A stretch of DNA of 39,108 nt from the NCBI GenBank assembly GCA_030747605.1, contig JASLKL010000005.1:1-39108 (forward strand), in the 5' to 3' direction. Position 1 is the first letter of the stretch, and every line of letters starts with the position of its first letter. Positions 19,260 through 28,210 of this stretch are shown piece by piece. Source of the stretch: Verrucomicrobiota bacterium. Lineage in GTDB: Bacteria > Verrucomicrobiota > Verrucomicrobiia > Limisphaerales > UBA1096. A program made the translations under genes and the position numbers. Under the pieces are notes generated by a model. The model saw only the letters and a list, made by a program, of their open reading frames with translations, was not told where the DNA came from and searched no databases.

Positions 19260-19638
19260 AACTCTGCATCTTAAGGTACTGACCAGCCTGAGCATCACCC
19301 TCCTCTGCTGCCTTACTTAAATTCTCCGCAACCGCCATTAACCCACCTGCGATAAGATCACGCTGTTCAACATCAAGGTCTTTCAAAGCCATTAGCCGTT
19401 TTAAGACACCATGCGCAGCTTTATAATTTTTAGATTTCAATAGATTGGTAGCCTGATCAGCCATTGCCTTTATATTTTCATCTTTTTCATCCTTAAATGC
19501 TGCTGAAATCGTTTCCGGAGCATCTTCCAAAGTAATCTCCTTGGGATACTTATCACTAGAGCACCCTACGATTGATAAAGAAAATACAGCCGATGAAAAA
19601 ATAATTACTGAATTTTTAATTAAATTATTCACTCTCAA
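19249..19638 (-). CDS. Small putative lipoprotein of unknown function
   Basis: Signal peptide with SIVGC lipobox, then charged helical sequence. Confidence 0.75.
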   Translation of the reverse strand: MRVNNLIKNSVIIFSSAVFSLSIVGCSSDKYPKEITLEDAPETISAAFKDEKDENIKAMADQATNLLKSKNYKAAHGVLKRLMALKDLDVEQRDLIAGGLMAVAENLSKAAEEGDAQAGQYLKMQSFGK

Positions 19639-19682
19639 AAAAAGAAAGAGCAGCCTCGATTATTTTCATAACCGAGGCTGCT
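19635..19682 (-). terminator. Rho-independent terminator downstream of the giant modular protein gene
   Basis: AGCAGCCTCG/CGAGGCTGCT perfect 10-bp stem (19649-19658 with 19673-19682), followed on the minus strand by CTTTCTTTTTTTG. Confidence 0.85.
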
Positions 19683-19711
19683 AATATATTCAGGCGTGTT
19701 CTCCCACGTGT

Positions 19712-22700
19712 TTATTTGGCTAATCGATAGAAAGCCGCAGCCTGATCTGCAGCTCCGCTATGAGACTCTTCACCGGCAGTACCATCGACGTCAGTCCAAG
19801 GACCATTCACAGATGATGCGCTCTGTAATTTAACTCCGTCTTGAGCAGGCCAATTTACTGTCAAAACACCTCCATCAACTGTGATGGAATTAATGACTAA
19901 ATCACCACCGCCTCCTGCTTCGCCAGCAATTACGATAATATTATCAATTGCCCACCACCAGTTGTTGTGCCCTTGGTGATCCCATGTAATCACCGCTTTC
20001 TGAGCACCGACTGGATTATTCAATGAGAGTGACACTGTTTCATTATAACCTGTAGGAGTATCAGGTGTAAGCTCCAACAAAGTTACAGGATCAGCACCAT
20101 CATATGAAACCATCACCTTACCTTGCTGAGGTTCCTGTCTCCAGCTGGAGTCATAAGTCAAAACCAAAGACCCAGCAGCAGCACTCGATACATCTATTTC
20201 AGGTGTTACAAGGGAAGCATTAAACTTAGCATCTGCCTTGTCATCATATTCATCTGAATCACCTACAGCGATCACACCTGTTCCCTTGGTAAACTGAGCA
20301 CGATCCTGACCAGCTGTTGCATTCCATGAAACTGGATCAAGGAAGGTCCAGCCATCAAACTCCACGACATCATCCCCTCCAGCTGTCGGGCCATGATCAT
20401 CTCCAAATGCAACCACCCAACCTGTTGGAGCCTCAGCTGTCCAATCGGTTCCGTCTCCACCTGACTCACTATCAGATACAAATGGTTCTAATTCCAAGGA
20501 GTCAAAATTCTCTTCAAAGAAGATATCATCTGCCCCTAGAACATTGAAAGCAGTTGATGCAAGTTGTGTATACCCATCATTTTCAAAGAAAATGGCATAG
20601 TATTTTCCTGGCTCAAGTCCCTCAAGAGTTACTGACCCGTCAGTAAATCCATCCCCTGAAGTCTGAGTCCCATTTACATACAACCACTTAAGACTACCAA
20701 CCGCACCAGGAGTCATATCCGGGCGATACAATCCAACCCAATCCTTGGCGTTACCTGGGCCGTTACTGAATTCCACCGTTATTGGCGAACCAGATGTGTA
20801 AACCGATCTAGTAGTCGTCACACTAGGAGGATCAACCAGAGTAAACTCAGTCCTTGCCATCTGCTCATAGCCGTCATTGACAAAGAAAATGGCTACATAA
20901 TCACCTGCTGAAAGTGGGCCACCCAACTTATCATGAGCAAACTCAATGGTCCCTTCCGTCAAGCCTTCACCGGCAGTTTTTGTCCCACTAACATATGACC
21001 ACTTCAGACTACCATCAGTACCCGGAGTCATGTCTGGACGATATATTCCAACCCAATCCTTGGCGTTACCTTGGCCATTTTTGAATGTGACGTTTACAGT
21101 TTCACCCGTCAAATAAACAGCCTTGTCAGTAGCAAGCGCAGGATCATTTGGCCCTGGTCCAGCTGGTTTCGCTTTGACTGTGATATTATCTATCGCCCAC
21201 CACCAGTTGTTATGACCTTGATGATCCCAAGTTATCACTGCTGAACTAGCTCCATCAGGATTATTTAATTCTAATTCAACAGTCTCATCGTAGGCAGTTG
21301 GTGTATCTGGTGTTAACTCTAGTAGCACAACAGGTGCTGCCCCGTCATAACTCACCAATACCTTGCCCTGTTGCGGTTCCTGTCTCCAACTTGAATCATA
21401 TACGAGAAGCAACTGATTAGCCCCTGCACCAGAGATATCAATCGATGGCGTTGCAAGTGATGCATTAAACTTAGCATCTGCCTTGTCATCATATTCATCT
21501 GAATCACCTACAGCGATCACTCCAGTGCCCTTGGTAAACTGCACTCGGTCCTGTCCAGCTGTTGCATTCCATGAAACTGGATCAAGGAAGGTCCAGCCAT
21601 CGAACTCTACTACATCATCCCCGCCAGCTGTTGGACCATGGCCATCTCCTTGAACCATTACCCAACCTGTTGGGCCTGTCGCAGTCCAGTCTGTCCCATC
21701 TCCTCCTGATTCACTGTCAGATACAAATGGTTCTAATTCTAAATCGTCAAAGTTTTCAACGAAGTAAACTCCTTCCGGCAATGTCGGCTTAGCGAAGATT
21801 CGCACATTGTCAATGGCCCACCACCAGTTGTTATGACCTTGATGATCCCAAGTTACTACTGCCGTTTTAGCGCCAGCTGGATTATTCAATGCCAAAGTAA
21901 CAGTTTCATTGTAGGCAGTTGGAGTATCTGGTGTTAACTCAAGCACCACAGTTGTTTCTCCTCCATCATAAGATACAAGCACCTTGCCTTGCTGCGGTTC
22001 CTGCCTCCAACTGGAGTCATATGACAAATGTAGCGTTCCTGCTGCAACCCCACTAATATCTACTGCCGGGGTAGATAAAGCAGAATCGAACTTAGCATCT
22101 GCTTTGTCATCATATTCGTCCGAATCACCTACAGCCACCACGCCTGTTCCCTTGGTAAACTGAGCACGATCCTGTCCAGCTGTTGCATCCCATGAAACTG
22201 GATCAAGGAAGGTCCAGCCATCAAACTCCACGACATCATCTCCTCCTGCTGTCGGGCCATGAGAAGCACCCTTCGAAACAACCCACCCGGAAGGACTTGT
22301 TGCAGTCCAATCTGTCCCATCTCCTCCTGACTCACTATCAGATACAAATGGACCTAGTTTAAGACTGTCAAAGTTTTCAACTAAGTAATGATCTTTAGGT
22401 AAAGGCGGAGAAACAGGAGCCGTTGAATAAACAACTATATTATCAATTGCCCACCACCAGTTGTTGTGCCCTTGGTGATCCCATGTAATTACTGCCGAGC
22501 TAGCTCCCTCAGGATTATCAACATTTATCACAACTGTATCATTATAAGCTGTTGGAGTATCTGGGGTAAGTTCAACCAAGGTAACCGGATCACCTCCATC
22601 AAAAGATATCATTACCTTACCTTGCTGCGGTTCCTGCCTCCAACTGGAGTCGTATCGAACTACCAGTGAATTCGACTGTACTCCTGCAAGACTTATAGAA

Positions 22701-25700
22701 GGCGTTGACAAAGATGCATTGAACTTTGCATCCGCATTATCATCATATTCGTCCGAATCACCTACAGCCACCACGCCTGTTCCCTTGGTAAACTGAGCAC
22801 GATCCTGTCCAGCTGTTGCATTCCATGAAACTGGATCAAGGAAAGTCCATCCATCAAACTCTACTACATCATCCCCTCCAGCTGTTGGGCCGTGACCATC
22901 TCCTAGGCTCATAACCCAACCCTCAGGCAATGTCGCTGTCCAATCTGTTCCATCTCCACCAGATTCAGTTGCAGTTACAAATGGACCCAACTCTAAACTA
23001 TCGAAGTTCTCAGAGTATAGCGGCTGAAGCTCACCAGTAATTTCAATATTATCAATTGCCCACCACCAGTTGTTGTGTCCTTGATGATCCCAAGAAACAG
23101 TAACGCTCTGAGCACCTTCAGGATTATTCAGCCTCAAGGTAACAGTATCATTGTAGCCTGTTGGGGTATCAGGCGTGAGCTCTAGAAGTGTTGTAGGCTC
23201 ACCCCCGTCATAAGAAACCAAAACCTTTCCTTGCTGTGGTTCCTTTCTCCAACTTGAATCATATTTCAAAATCAAGCTTCCTGGATCATAGCCAACAATA
23301 CTAATTGCAGGGGTTGAAAGAGATGCATTAAACTTCGCATCCGCCTTGTCGTCATACTCATCAGAGTCGCCGACAGCAACCACACCTGTTCCCTTGGTAA
23401 ACTGAGCACGATCCTGACCAGCTGTTGCATTCCATGAAACTGGATCAAGGAAGGTCCAGCCATCAAACTCCACGACATCATCCCCTCCAGCTGTCGGGCC
23501 ATGATCATCAGCCTGCGTCATACCCCAGCCTTCAGGTCCAGCAGCTGTCCAATCGGTTCCGTCTCCACCTGATTCACTATCAGATACAAATGGACCCAAC
23601 TCCAAACTATCAAAGTCCTCAGAGAAAACCGAAGTAGAACCTGGATTTAGCAGTACACTAACCTTGGCCGGATTGCTGTTTGCATCTCCCGCAGAATTCC
23701 CAACAGATAGACTGTACTCACCAGAATTATCTTCTGTTAATTGATTCAATTCCAAAACTGGGCCCTCTTGACCAGCTATAGCTTCACCATCTTTATACCA
23801 AGTATAAAACAATGGCTCATCACCATCCACCTTCACTGATAGACTGACGGATTCACCTTCAAACGCTTCAACGCTTGTTGGCTGTGAAGTAATTACAGGA
23901 GGCGCCTTGCCAACAGTTACTTTAATATTATCAATTGCCCACCACCAATTGTTGTGTCCTTGGTGATCCCATGTGATAACAGCTTCTTTAGCCCCCTCAG
24001 GATTGCCTAATGGCAAAGTTACAGTCTCATTGTAGGCAGTTGGAGTGTCTGGGCTCAATTCAAGTAATGTGATCTGTTCGCCACCATCAAATGAAACAGT
24101 AACCTTTCCGCTTTGCGGCTCTTGCCTCCAACTTGAATCATAAACCAATATAGCCGTACCCGGCTTTACTCCATCCAAACTGAATGCAGGAGTTGAAAGA
24201 GATGCATTAAACTTAGCATCTGCAGCGTCGTCATACTCATCAGAGTCCCCGACAGCAATAACACCTGTTCCTTTAGTAAATTCCGCACGGTCCTGACCCG
24301 CTGTTGCATTCCATGAAACAGGGTCAAGGAAAGTCCATCCATCAAACTCCTTAACGGCATCTCCGCCCGCTGTTGGGCCATGATCATCAGCCTTGGCTGT
24401 GACCCAGCCGGTTGGAGCTGTAGCTGTCCAATCTGTGCCATCTCCACCAGATTCAGTCGCTGATTCAAATCCGCCCAACTCGAGGCTATCAAAGTTCTCA
24501 GCGAAAATTGGTTTCGGCTCTCCGGCAAGAATCAGATTGTCAACTGCCCACCACCAATTGTTTCCAGCATCCAAATAACCAAAAGTGAATTTAACTGTCC
24601 CAGCCCCATCAGGGTTGTTAATCGAAATATTGACTGTCTCATTCGGATTATGATCGTGGTAATAGGCAGCATCTCCACCTTCTGATTCCCATCTCATAAT
24701 CTCAATTGGATCTCCGTCGTCAAATGTAGCTTCAATTACCGCCTTTTGTAGAACTTCAGGCCGCCAACTAGAATGAAAACGCAAAACGAGGGAATTCTCC
24801 ATAATCCCATCTAGTGAAATTGCCTCGGTTGTAATAAAGGTATTCATATTACCTCCCTCACGAGCCGCATCGTCCCACTCATCACCATCGGCTATTGCTG
24901 CTGCACCAATAGCTTTTTTGAATTCTGTGCGACGCTGATTTCCAGCTGTTTGACTCCACCATTTTACATCAGCAATGCTCCAGCCGGCCCACTCCGTTAC
25001 ACCATCCAGTTCAGGATAGCCTTCTTCATCCTCTAACCCTTGCCAAGCCCAAGTACCTGGAACTTCCTCATCGTTAATGGACCAACCTGCTGGAGGTGTC
25101 TTTGTCCAAACCTGTTCTCCAGCCAAAGCTTCATCCACATTAGGACCAAGTTCCAGTCCCTCAAAGTCCTCGCTCCATACTGTAACACCTAAACTAGCTT
25201 GAACACTCACAATACCTGCAGCACTTAAAATCTCACCAGCCTCATTGGTGACTTTAACAGTGTAATTGCCAGCATCGGCAACACTTGCCTCAGTAACTGA
25301 AAATTCGGCACTTGTAGCACCTTCAATCAAAACTCCATTCCTGAACCATTGATAAGATAAAGGAGCCCCTCCTTCAGCTGCGGCGCTAACACTAAAGCCC
25401 TCACCCTCACCGATCTCAACATTGTTTGGCTGAGTTGCTATTGTTGGCGGAACAACCCCAGCGTTGACAACCAAGTTATCGATGGCCCACCACCAGTCAT
25501 TTCCAGCCTCTCTCATCCCAAATGCCAAAGACATTTTTTTGGAGCCCGCTGGATTGTCCAACGGAACGATTACAGTCTCATTTTGAGAATCCGGATGAAA
25601 ATTTGGACTGTTAGGATCTGAAACCCAATTAAAAATCTCTACAGGCTCAGCACCATCATAGCTAACTGTAATATAAGCTTCCTGATGATAATTAGAATCA

Positions 25701-27271
25701 AATTCCGGCCTCCAACTTGATGCAAAAGTCGCAAAAAGAGTTCCTGGAGTCATGCCCTGCACATCGATTTCAGGAGTAGTCATTAAGGTTTTGTACCAAC
25801 CATTTTGAGCGCTATCAGCATGGGTTTGATCATCCCACTCATCAGGATCAGCCACCGCTACTGTATTACTTGCTAAATTGAACGCCGAACGACTTTGATC
25901 TCCAGCCGCTTGCACCCACCAATCGAAATTTGCAAAGCTCCATCCCGCCCATTCGGAAACTCCATCAGCATCTGGAAAACCATTCCCATCATCATCCGGC
26001 AGATAACCAACATGTTCTTCGTTATTACCAGGAACTCCAGAACGATCAACTACCCAGCCCTCTGGGCCTTCCGGCGACCAGGCTTGCTCGCTAGCAACAG
26101 CCTCATCAACATTAGGCCCCAACTCAACACTATCAAAATTTTCAAAGTAAACAGGAATTTCAAACTTAGTAGCAAACGACTTTTCACCCGCTAAACTATC
26201 TGTGTAAGTTACCTTCAATTCATATTTACTGGCTTTAGCTAAAGCCGCATCACCTGAAGCCTTAACTGTAAACACACCACCATCTTCAGTTACTTCACTT
26301 GCAACAACATTACCATTCAAAGATAAAGAGAATGAGTCTCCTCCAATCACAGTATCTCCTGAATCTATCACAACACCCAAATCTGTATCTGCATTAGCAT
26401 ACGCAGCAGAAGGGGTCCATTCTGTCACATAAGAAGGAACATCGGGTAATTCCTTTGGCACACCTGCCGCTTGAGGCCCTCCCAATGCACCTATTTGACC
26501 AGCATTCAGAGCGTCAAAACGGATTTGAACACTATTAACAATCACCTCTTCAGACTCGTTGTTATCATCCTGAAAAAGTGCAACTGACAACTCGAACATT
26601 GTATCGAGTGACCAACGACCATCTAGCGCGTCAGCTGGAACAGCTGTCCCTCCGGCATAATCACCATCAATATAAAGTTTCCCAGAACCCAAACCTTCTG
26701 AAGCTCCCTCTACGTTCATTACCATCACAACTCGATGCCACTCGCCCGGAGTCAAGGTGCCAACCTCAAAACCTGCAGTCCCTATCCCGTTATTGGCACT
26801 TACGTAAAACTCAGCATCCGCTGCACCTGCAACCCATTCGTCAGTTACAATTTCAATCAGCGCACGCTTCTTACCTGATGAGGTAAGCGGATAGTATATA
26901 TCCATGATTGCGGTCCAATTATTTACAAGGTCTCCTTCACCATTACTTGCTTCAGGCAAAATAACTTTTAACCCTTGTTCAGGTGTCAACTTGGGAAGCT
27001 TTAAGACATTCGCAATTTCACCATTGATTGCAGGTATAGCAAAAGATTCGGTTGTGCCAAATTCAGCTATATCACCAGTATCACCAAGATACTCCATATC
27101 CTCACCGGCGGAGGAAGAGAGATCGGCTTCGTCAAAATTCCATAGCCCAACATAAGAGTCCTGAGCACGGGATTCACCCGCACCTAGAAGACAAAACAGT
27201 AGGGCAACAAAAGATAGTAATAATCTTTTTTTAGCTTTCATATCTAGTTGTAATTGATTGGTTTGAGTCAT
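19712..27271 (-). CDS. Giant (2519 aa) secreted modular protein: LamG-like N-terminus, eight ~200-aa repeat modules, two Ig-like domains and two further beta-type domains
   Basis: Signal peptide KKRLLLSFVALLFCLLGAGESRA; repeated ENFDSLELGPFVSDSESGGDGTDWTA...HGPTAGGDDVVEFDGWTFLDPVSWNATAGQDRAQFTKGTGVVAVGDSDEYDD...DHQGHNNWWWAIDNI; Ig-like APLSYQWFRNG/PLFYTWYKDG; two GNAKDWVG(I/L)YRPDMTPG domains. Alternate start at 27241. Confidence 0.93.
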   Translation of the reverse strand: MTQTNQLQLDMKAKKRLLLSFVALLFCLLGAGESRAQDSYVGLWNFDEADLSSSAGEDMEYLGDTGDIAEFGTTESFAIPAINGEIANVLKLPKLTPEQGLKVILPEASNGEGDLVNNWTAIMDIYYPLTSSGKKRALIEIVTDEWVAGAADAEFYVSANNGIGTAGFEVGTLTPGEWHRVVMVMNVEGASEGLGSGKLYIDGDYAGGTAVPADALDGRWSLDTMFELSVALFQDDNNESEEVIVNSVQIRFDALNAGQIGALGGPQAAGVPKELPDVPSYVTEWTPSAAYANADTDLGVVIDSGDTVIGGDSFSLSLNGNVVASEVTEDGGVFTVKASGDAALAKASKYELKVTYTDSLAGEKSFATKFEIPVYFENFDSVELGPNVDEAVASEQAWSPEGPEGWVVDRSGVPGNNEEHVGYLPDDDGNGFPDADGVSEWAGWSFANFDWWVQAAGDQSRSAFNLASNTVAVADPDEWDDQTHADSAQNGWYKTLMTTPEIDVQGMTPGTLFATFASSWRPEFDSNYHQEAYITVSYDGAEPVEIFNWVSDPNSPNFHPDSQNETVIVPLDNPAGSKKMSLAFGMREAGNDWWWAIDNLVVNAGVVPPTIATQPNNVEIGEGEGFSVSAAAEGGAPLSYQWFRNGVLIEGATSAEFSVTEASVADAGNYTVKVTNEAGEILSAAGIVSVQASLGVTVWSEDFEGLELGPNVDEALAGEQVWTKTPPAGWSINDEEVPGTWAWQGLEDEEGYPELDGVTEWAGWSIADVKWWSQTAGNQRRTEFKKAIGAAAIADGDEWDDAAREGGNMNTFITTEAISLDGIMENSLVLRFHSSWRPEVLQKAVIEATFDDGDPIEIMRWESEGGDAAYYHDHNPNETVNISINNPDGAGTVKFTFGYLDAGNNWWWAVDNLILAGEPKPIFAENFDSLELGGFESATESGGDGTDWTATAPTGWVTAKADDHGPTAGGDAVKEFDGWTFLDPVSWNATAGQDRAEFTKGTGVIAVGDSDEYDDAADAKFNASLSTPAFSLDGVKPGTAILVYDSSWRQEPQSGKVTVSFDGGEQITLLELSPDTPTAYNETVTLPLGNPEGAKEAVITWDHQGHNNWWWAIDNIKVTVGKAPPVITSQPTSVEAFEGESVSLSVKVDGDEPLFYTWYKDGEAIAGQEGPVLELNQLTEDNSGEYSLSVGNSAGDANSNPAKVSVLLNPGSTSVFSEDFDSLELGPFVSDSESGGDGTDWTAAGPEGWGMTQADDHGPTAGGDDVVEFDGWTFLDPVSWNATAGQDRAQFTKGTGVVAVGDSDEYDDKADAKFNASLSTPAISIVGYDPGSLILKYDSSWRKEPQQGKVLVSYDGGEPTTLLELTPDTPTGYNDTVTLRLNNPEGAQSVTVSWDHQGHNNWWWAIDNIEITGELQPLYSENFDSLELGPFVTATESGGDGTDWTATLPEGWVMSLGDGHGPTAGGDDVVEFDGWTFLDPVSWNATAGQDRAQFTKGTGVVAVGDSDEYDDNADAKFNASLSTPSISLAGVQSNSLVVRYDSSWRQEPQQGKVMISFDGGDPVTLVELTPDTPTAYNDTVVINVDNPEGASSAVITWDHQGHNNWWWAIDNIVVYSTAPVSPPLPKDHYLVENFDSLKLGPFVSDSESGGDGTDWTATSPSGWVVSKGASHGPTAGGDDVVEFDGWTFLDPVSWDATAGQDRAQFTKGTGVVAVGDSDEYDDKADAKFDSALSTPAVDISGVAAGTLHLSYDSSWRQEPQQGKVLVSYDGGETTVVLELTPDTPTAYNETVTLALNNPAGAKTAVVTWDHQGHNNWWWAIDNVRIFAKPTLPEGVYFVENFDDLELEPFVSDSESGGDGTDWTATGPTGWVMVQGDGHGPTAGGDDVVEFDGWTFLDPVSWNATAGQDRVQFTKGTGVIAVGDSDEYDDKADAKFNASLATPSIDISGAGANQLLLVYDSSWRQEPQQGKVLVSYDGAAPVVLLELTPDTPTAYDETVELELNNPDGASSAVITWDHQGHNNWWWAIDNITVKAKPAGPGPNDPALATDKAVYLTGETVNVTFKNGQGNAKDWVGIYRPDMTPGTDGSLKWSYVSGTKTAGEGLTEGTIEFAHDKLGGPLSAGDYVAIFFVNDGYEQMARTEFTLVDPPSVTTTRSVYTSGSPITVEFSNGPGNAKDWVGLYRPDMTPGAVGSLKWLYVNGTQTSGDGFTDGSVTLEGLEPGKYYAIFFENDGYTQLASTAFNVLGADDIFFEENFDSLELEPFVSDSESGGDGTDWTAEAPTGWVVAFGDDHGPTAGGDDVVEFDGWTFLDPVSWNATAGQDRAQFTKGTGVIAVGDSDEYDDKADAKFNASLVTPEIDVSSAAAGSLVLTYDSSWRQEPQQGKVMVSYDGADPVTLLELTPDTPTGYNETVSLSLNNPVGAQKAVITWDHQGHNNWWWAIDNIIVIAGEAGGGGDLVINSITVDGGVLTVNWPAQDGVKLQSASSVNGPWTDVDGTAGEESHSGAADQAAAFYRLAK
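19930..26155 (-). repeat. Eight intragenic modules, NFDSLELG to WWWAIDN (approx. 19930-20520, 21180-21770, 21795-22390, 22430-23020, 23040-23630, 23920-24510, 24535-25180, 25470-26155)
   Basis: Repeated protein motifs and long conserved DNA blocks. Six modules (19930-24510) are very similar; the two N-terminal-most are divergent. Boundaries approximate. Confidence 0.88.
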
Positions 27272-27358
27272 TTTTAAATAAAAAAGGGACCTGATTAGTC
27301 TTAAAATTTTAACTCTATCTGGCGAGAGAATTTTTCAGTGCATTTTCAGCACGAAACC

Positions 27359-27379
27359 TTGCATTTATGGTAAATGCAA
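27359..27379. promoter_or_regulatory. Perfect inverted repeat TTGCATTTA-TGG-TAAATGCAA upstream of the giant modular gene
   Basis: 9-bp perfect arms, 3-nt spacer, in the intergenic region upstream of the minus-strand gene starting at 27271. Confidence 0.45.
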
Positions 27380-27459
27380 TATCGGAAAATACAAAAAAAC
27401 ACACAAGGCAGTGTAACAAAAATCCAATAACTGCTTGGTTTTAATCCGAAACTAAAGAA

Positions 27460-28209
27460 TTAAAGTTTCTCTATTGAAGCCTCAATTTCATCGAAAGACT
27501 CACATACTGAGTCTGCTGTAGTATTATCTTTGTCTATATCTCTTGAAGCTGTGAAGAGTATCGCTTTCATGCCAAGTCGCTGCGGGCCTTTTACATCATT
27601 GTGATCCCTATCTCCCACATGCACCATTTCGTCGACCCTAACTCCAAGCTGGTCTGCAGCAGACTCAAACATCGCACGATGCGGCTTGCTTCGGCCCACT
27701 TCGTCGGAAAAAGCATATCCACTAAACGGCTTGGCTAAAACATGGTTTTCTAGAAGTCGCCGCAAGCATTTCCCGGGAGAAACGATAGCATCAGAAACAA
27801 TGCATAGCTTATATTGCTTTGCCAAACGCTCAAGAACCGAGCATGCCCCGGGCATAGCATCTGGGGGCATATCAACCTCCATGTCCTCATGAGCACGAAC
27901 AACCTTGTCAAAAGCCGCCTGTTCAAGTTCGCGGCCAATTCCTTTTAAAATGACCCTCAGCCTCTGATCTATAGGCCAAGTTATGTGGTGCTCCTTCCAG
28001 ACCTTGTTGAATGCCGCATCACCAACATTATATGCAAGGTGTACTGCCTCTAAACTTATTGGATCTTCACTGTTTAATGCATCCCATAGAAGGTGACGTC
28101 GTTCATCAAATTTAGTACGAAGCCCAAGCTCGGCACGCTTATTCTCGTCAGAATCATCGATGACAAGCGTATCCCAAAGATCAAATGTTATAGCCTTAAT
28201 ATTACTCAT
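27460..28209 (-). CDS. HAD-superfamily hydrolase
   Basis: MSNIKAITFDLWDTLV (motif I DxWDT), CIVSDAIVSPGK, GRSKPHRAMFESAADQLGV, MVHVGDRDHNDVKGPQRLGMKAILF. Start at 28209 preferred over 28254. Confidence 0.9.
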   Translation of the reverse strand: MSNIKAITFDLWDTLVIDDSDENKRAELGLRTKFDERRHLLWDALNSEDPISLEAVHLAYNVGDAAFNKVWKEHHITWPIDQRLRVILKGIGRELEQAAFDKVVRAHEDMEVDMPPDAMPGACSVLERLAKQYKLCIVSDAIVSPGKCLRRLLENHVLAKPFSGYAFSDEVGRSKPHRAMFESAADQLGVRVDEMVHVGDRDHNDVKGPQRLGMKAILFTASRDIDKDNTTADSVCESFDEIEASIEKL

Positions 28210-28210
28210 C

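Noticed and set aside
20317-23637. Recurring plus-strand ORFs starting MHSMKLDQGRSSH(Q/R)T (20317, 21562, 23425)
   Set aside because: They recur only because they shadow the repeated modules of the 2519-aa minus-strand gene; no independent coding evidence.
20272-24528. Minus-strand out-of-frame ORFs with ...MARQLEGMMSWSLMAGPSLIQFHGMQQ...
   Set aside because: Alternate-frame readings of the same repeats; low-complexity composition and full overlap with the real gene.
19930-26155. CRISPR-like or tandem noncoding repeat array
   Set aside because: Units are ~600 nt, in frame, and fully explained by protein modules; no short repeat/unique spacer structure.
27460-28209. HAD protein as phosphonoacetaldehyde hydrolase (PhnX)
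   Set aside because: It has the generic FDLWDTLV motif rather than the DWAGT motif expected of PhnX, and lies in another operon.
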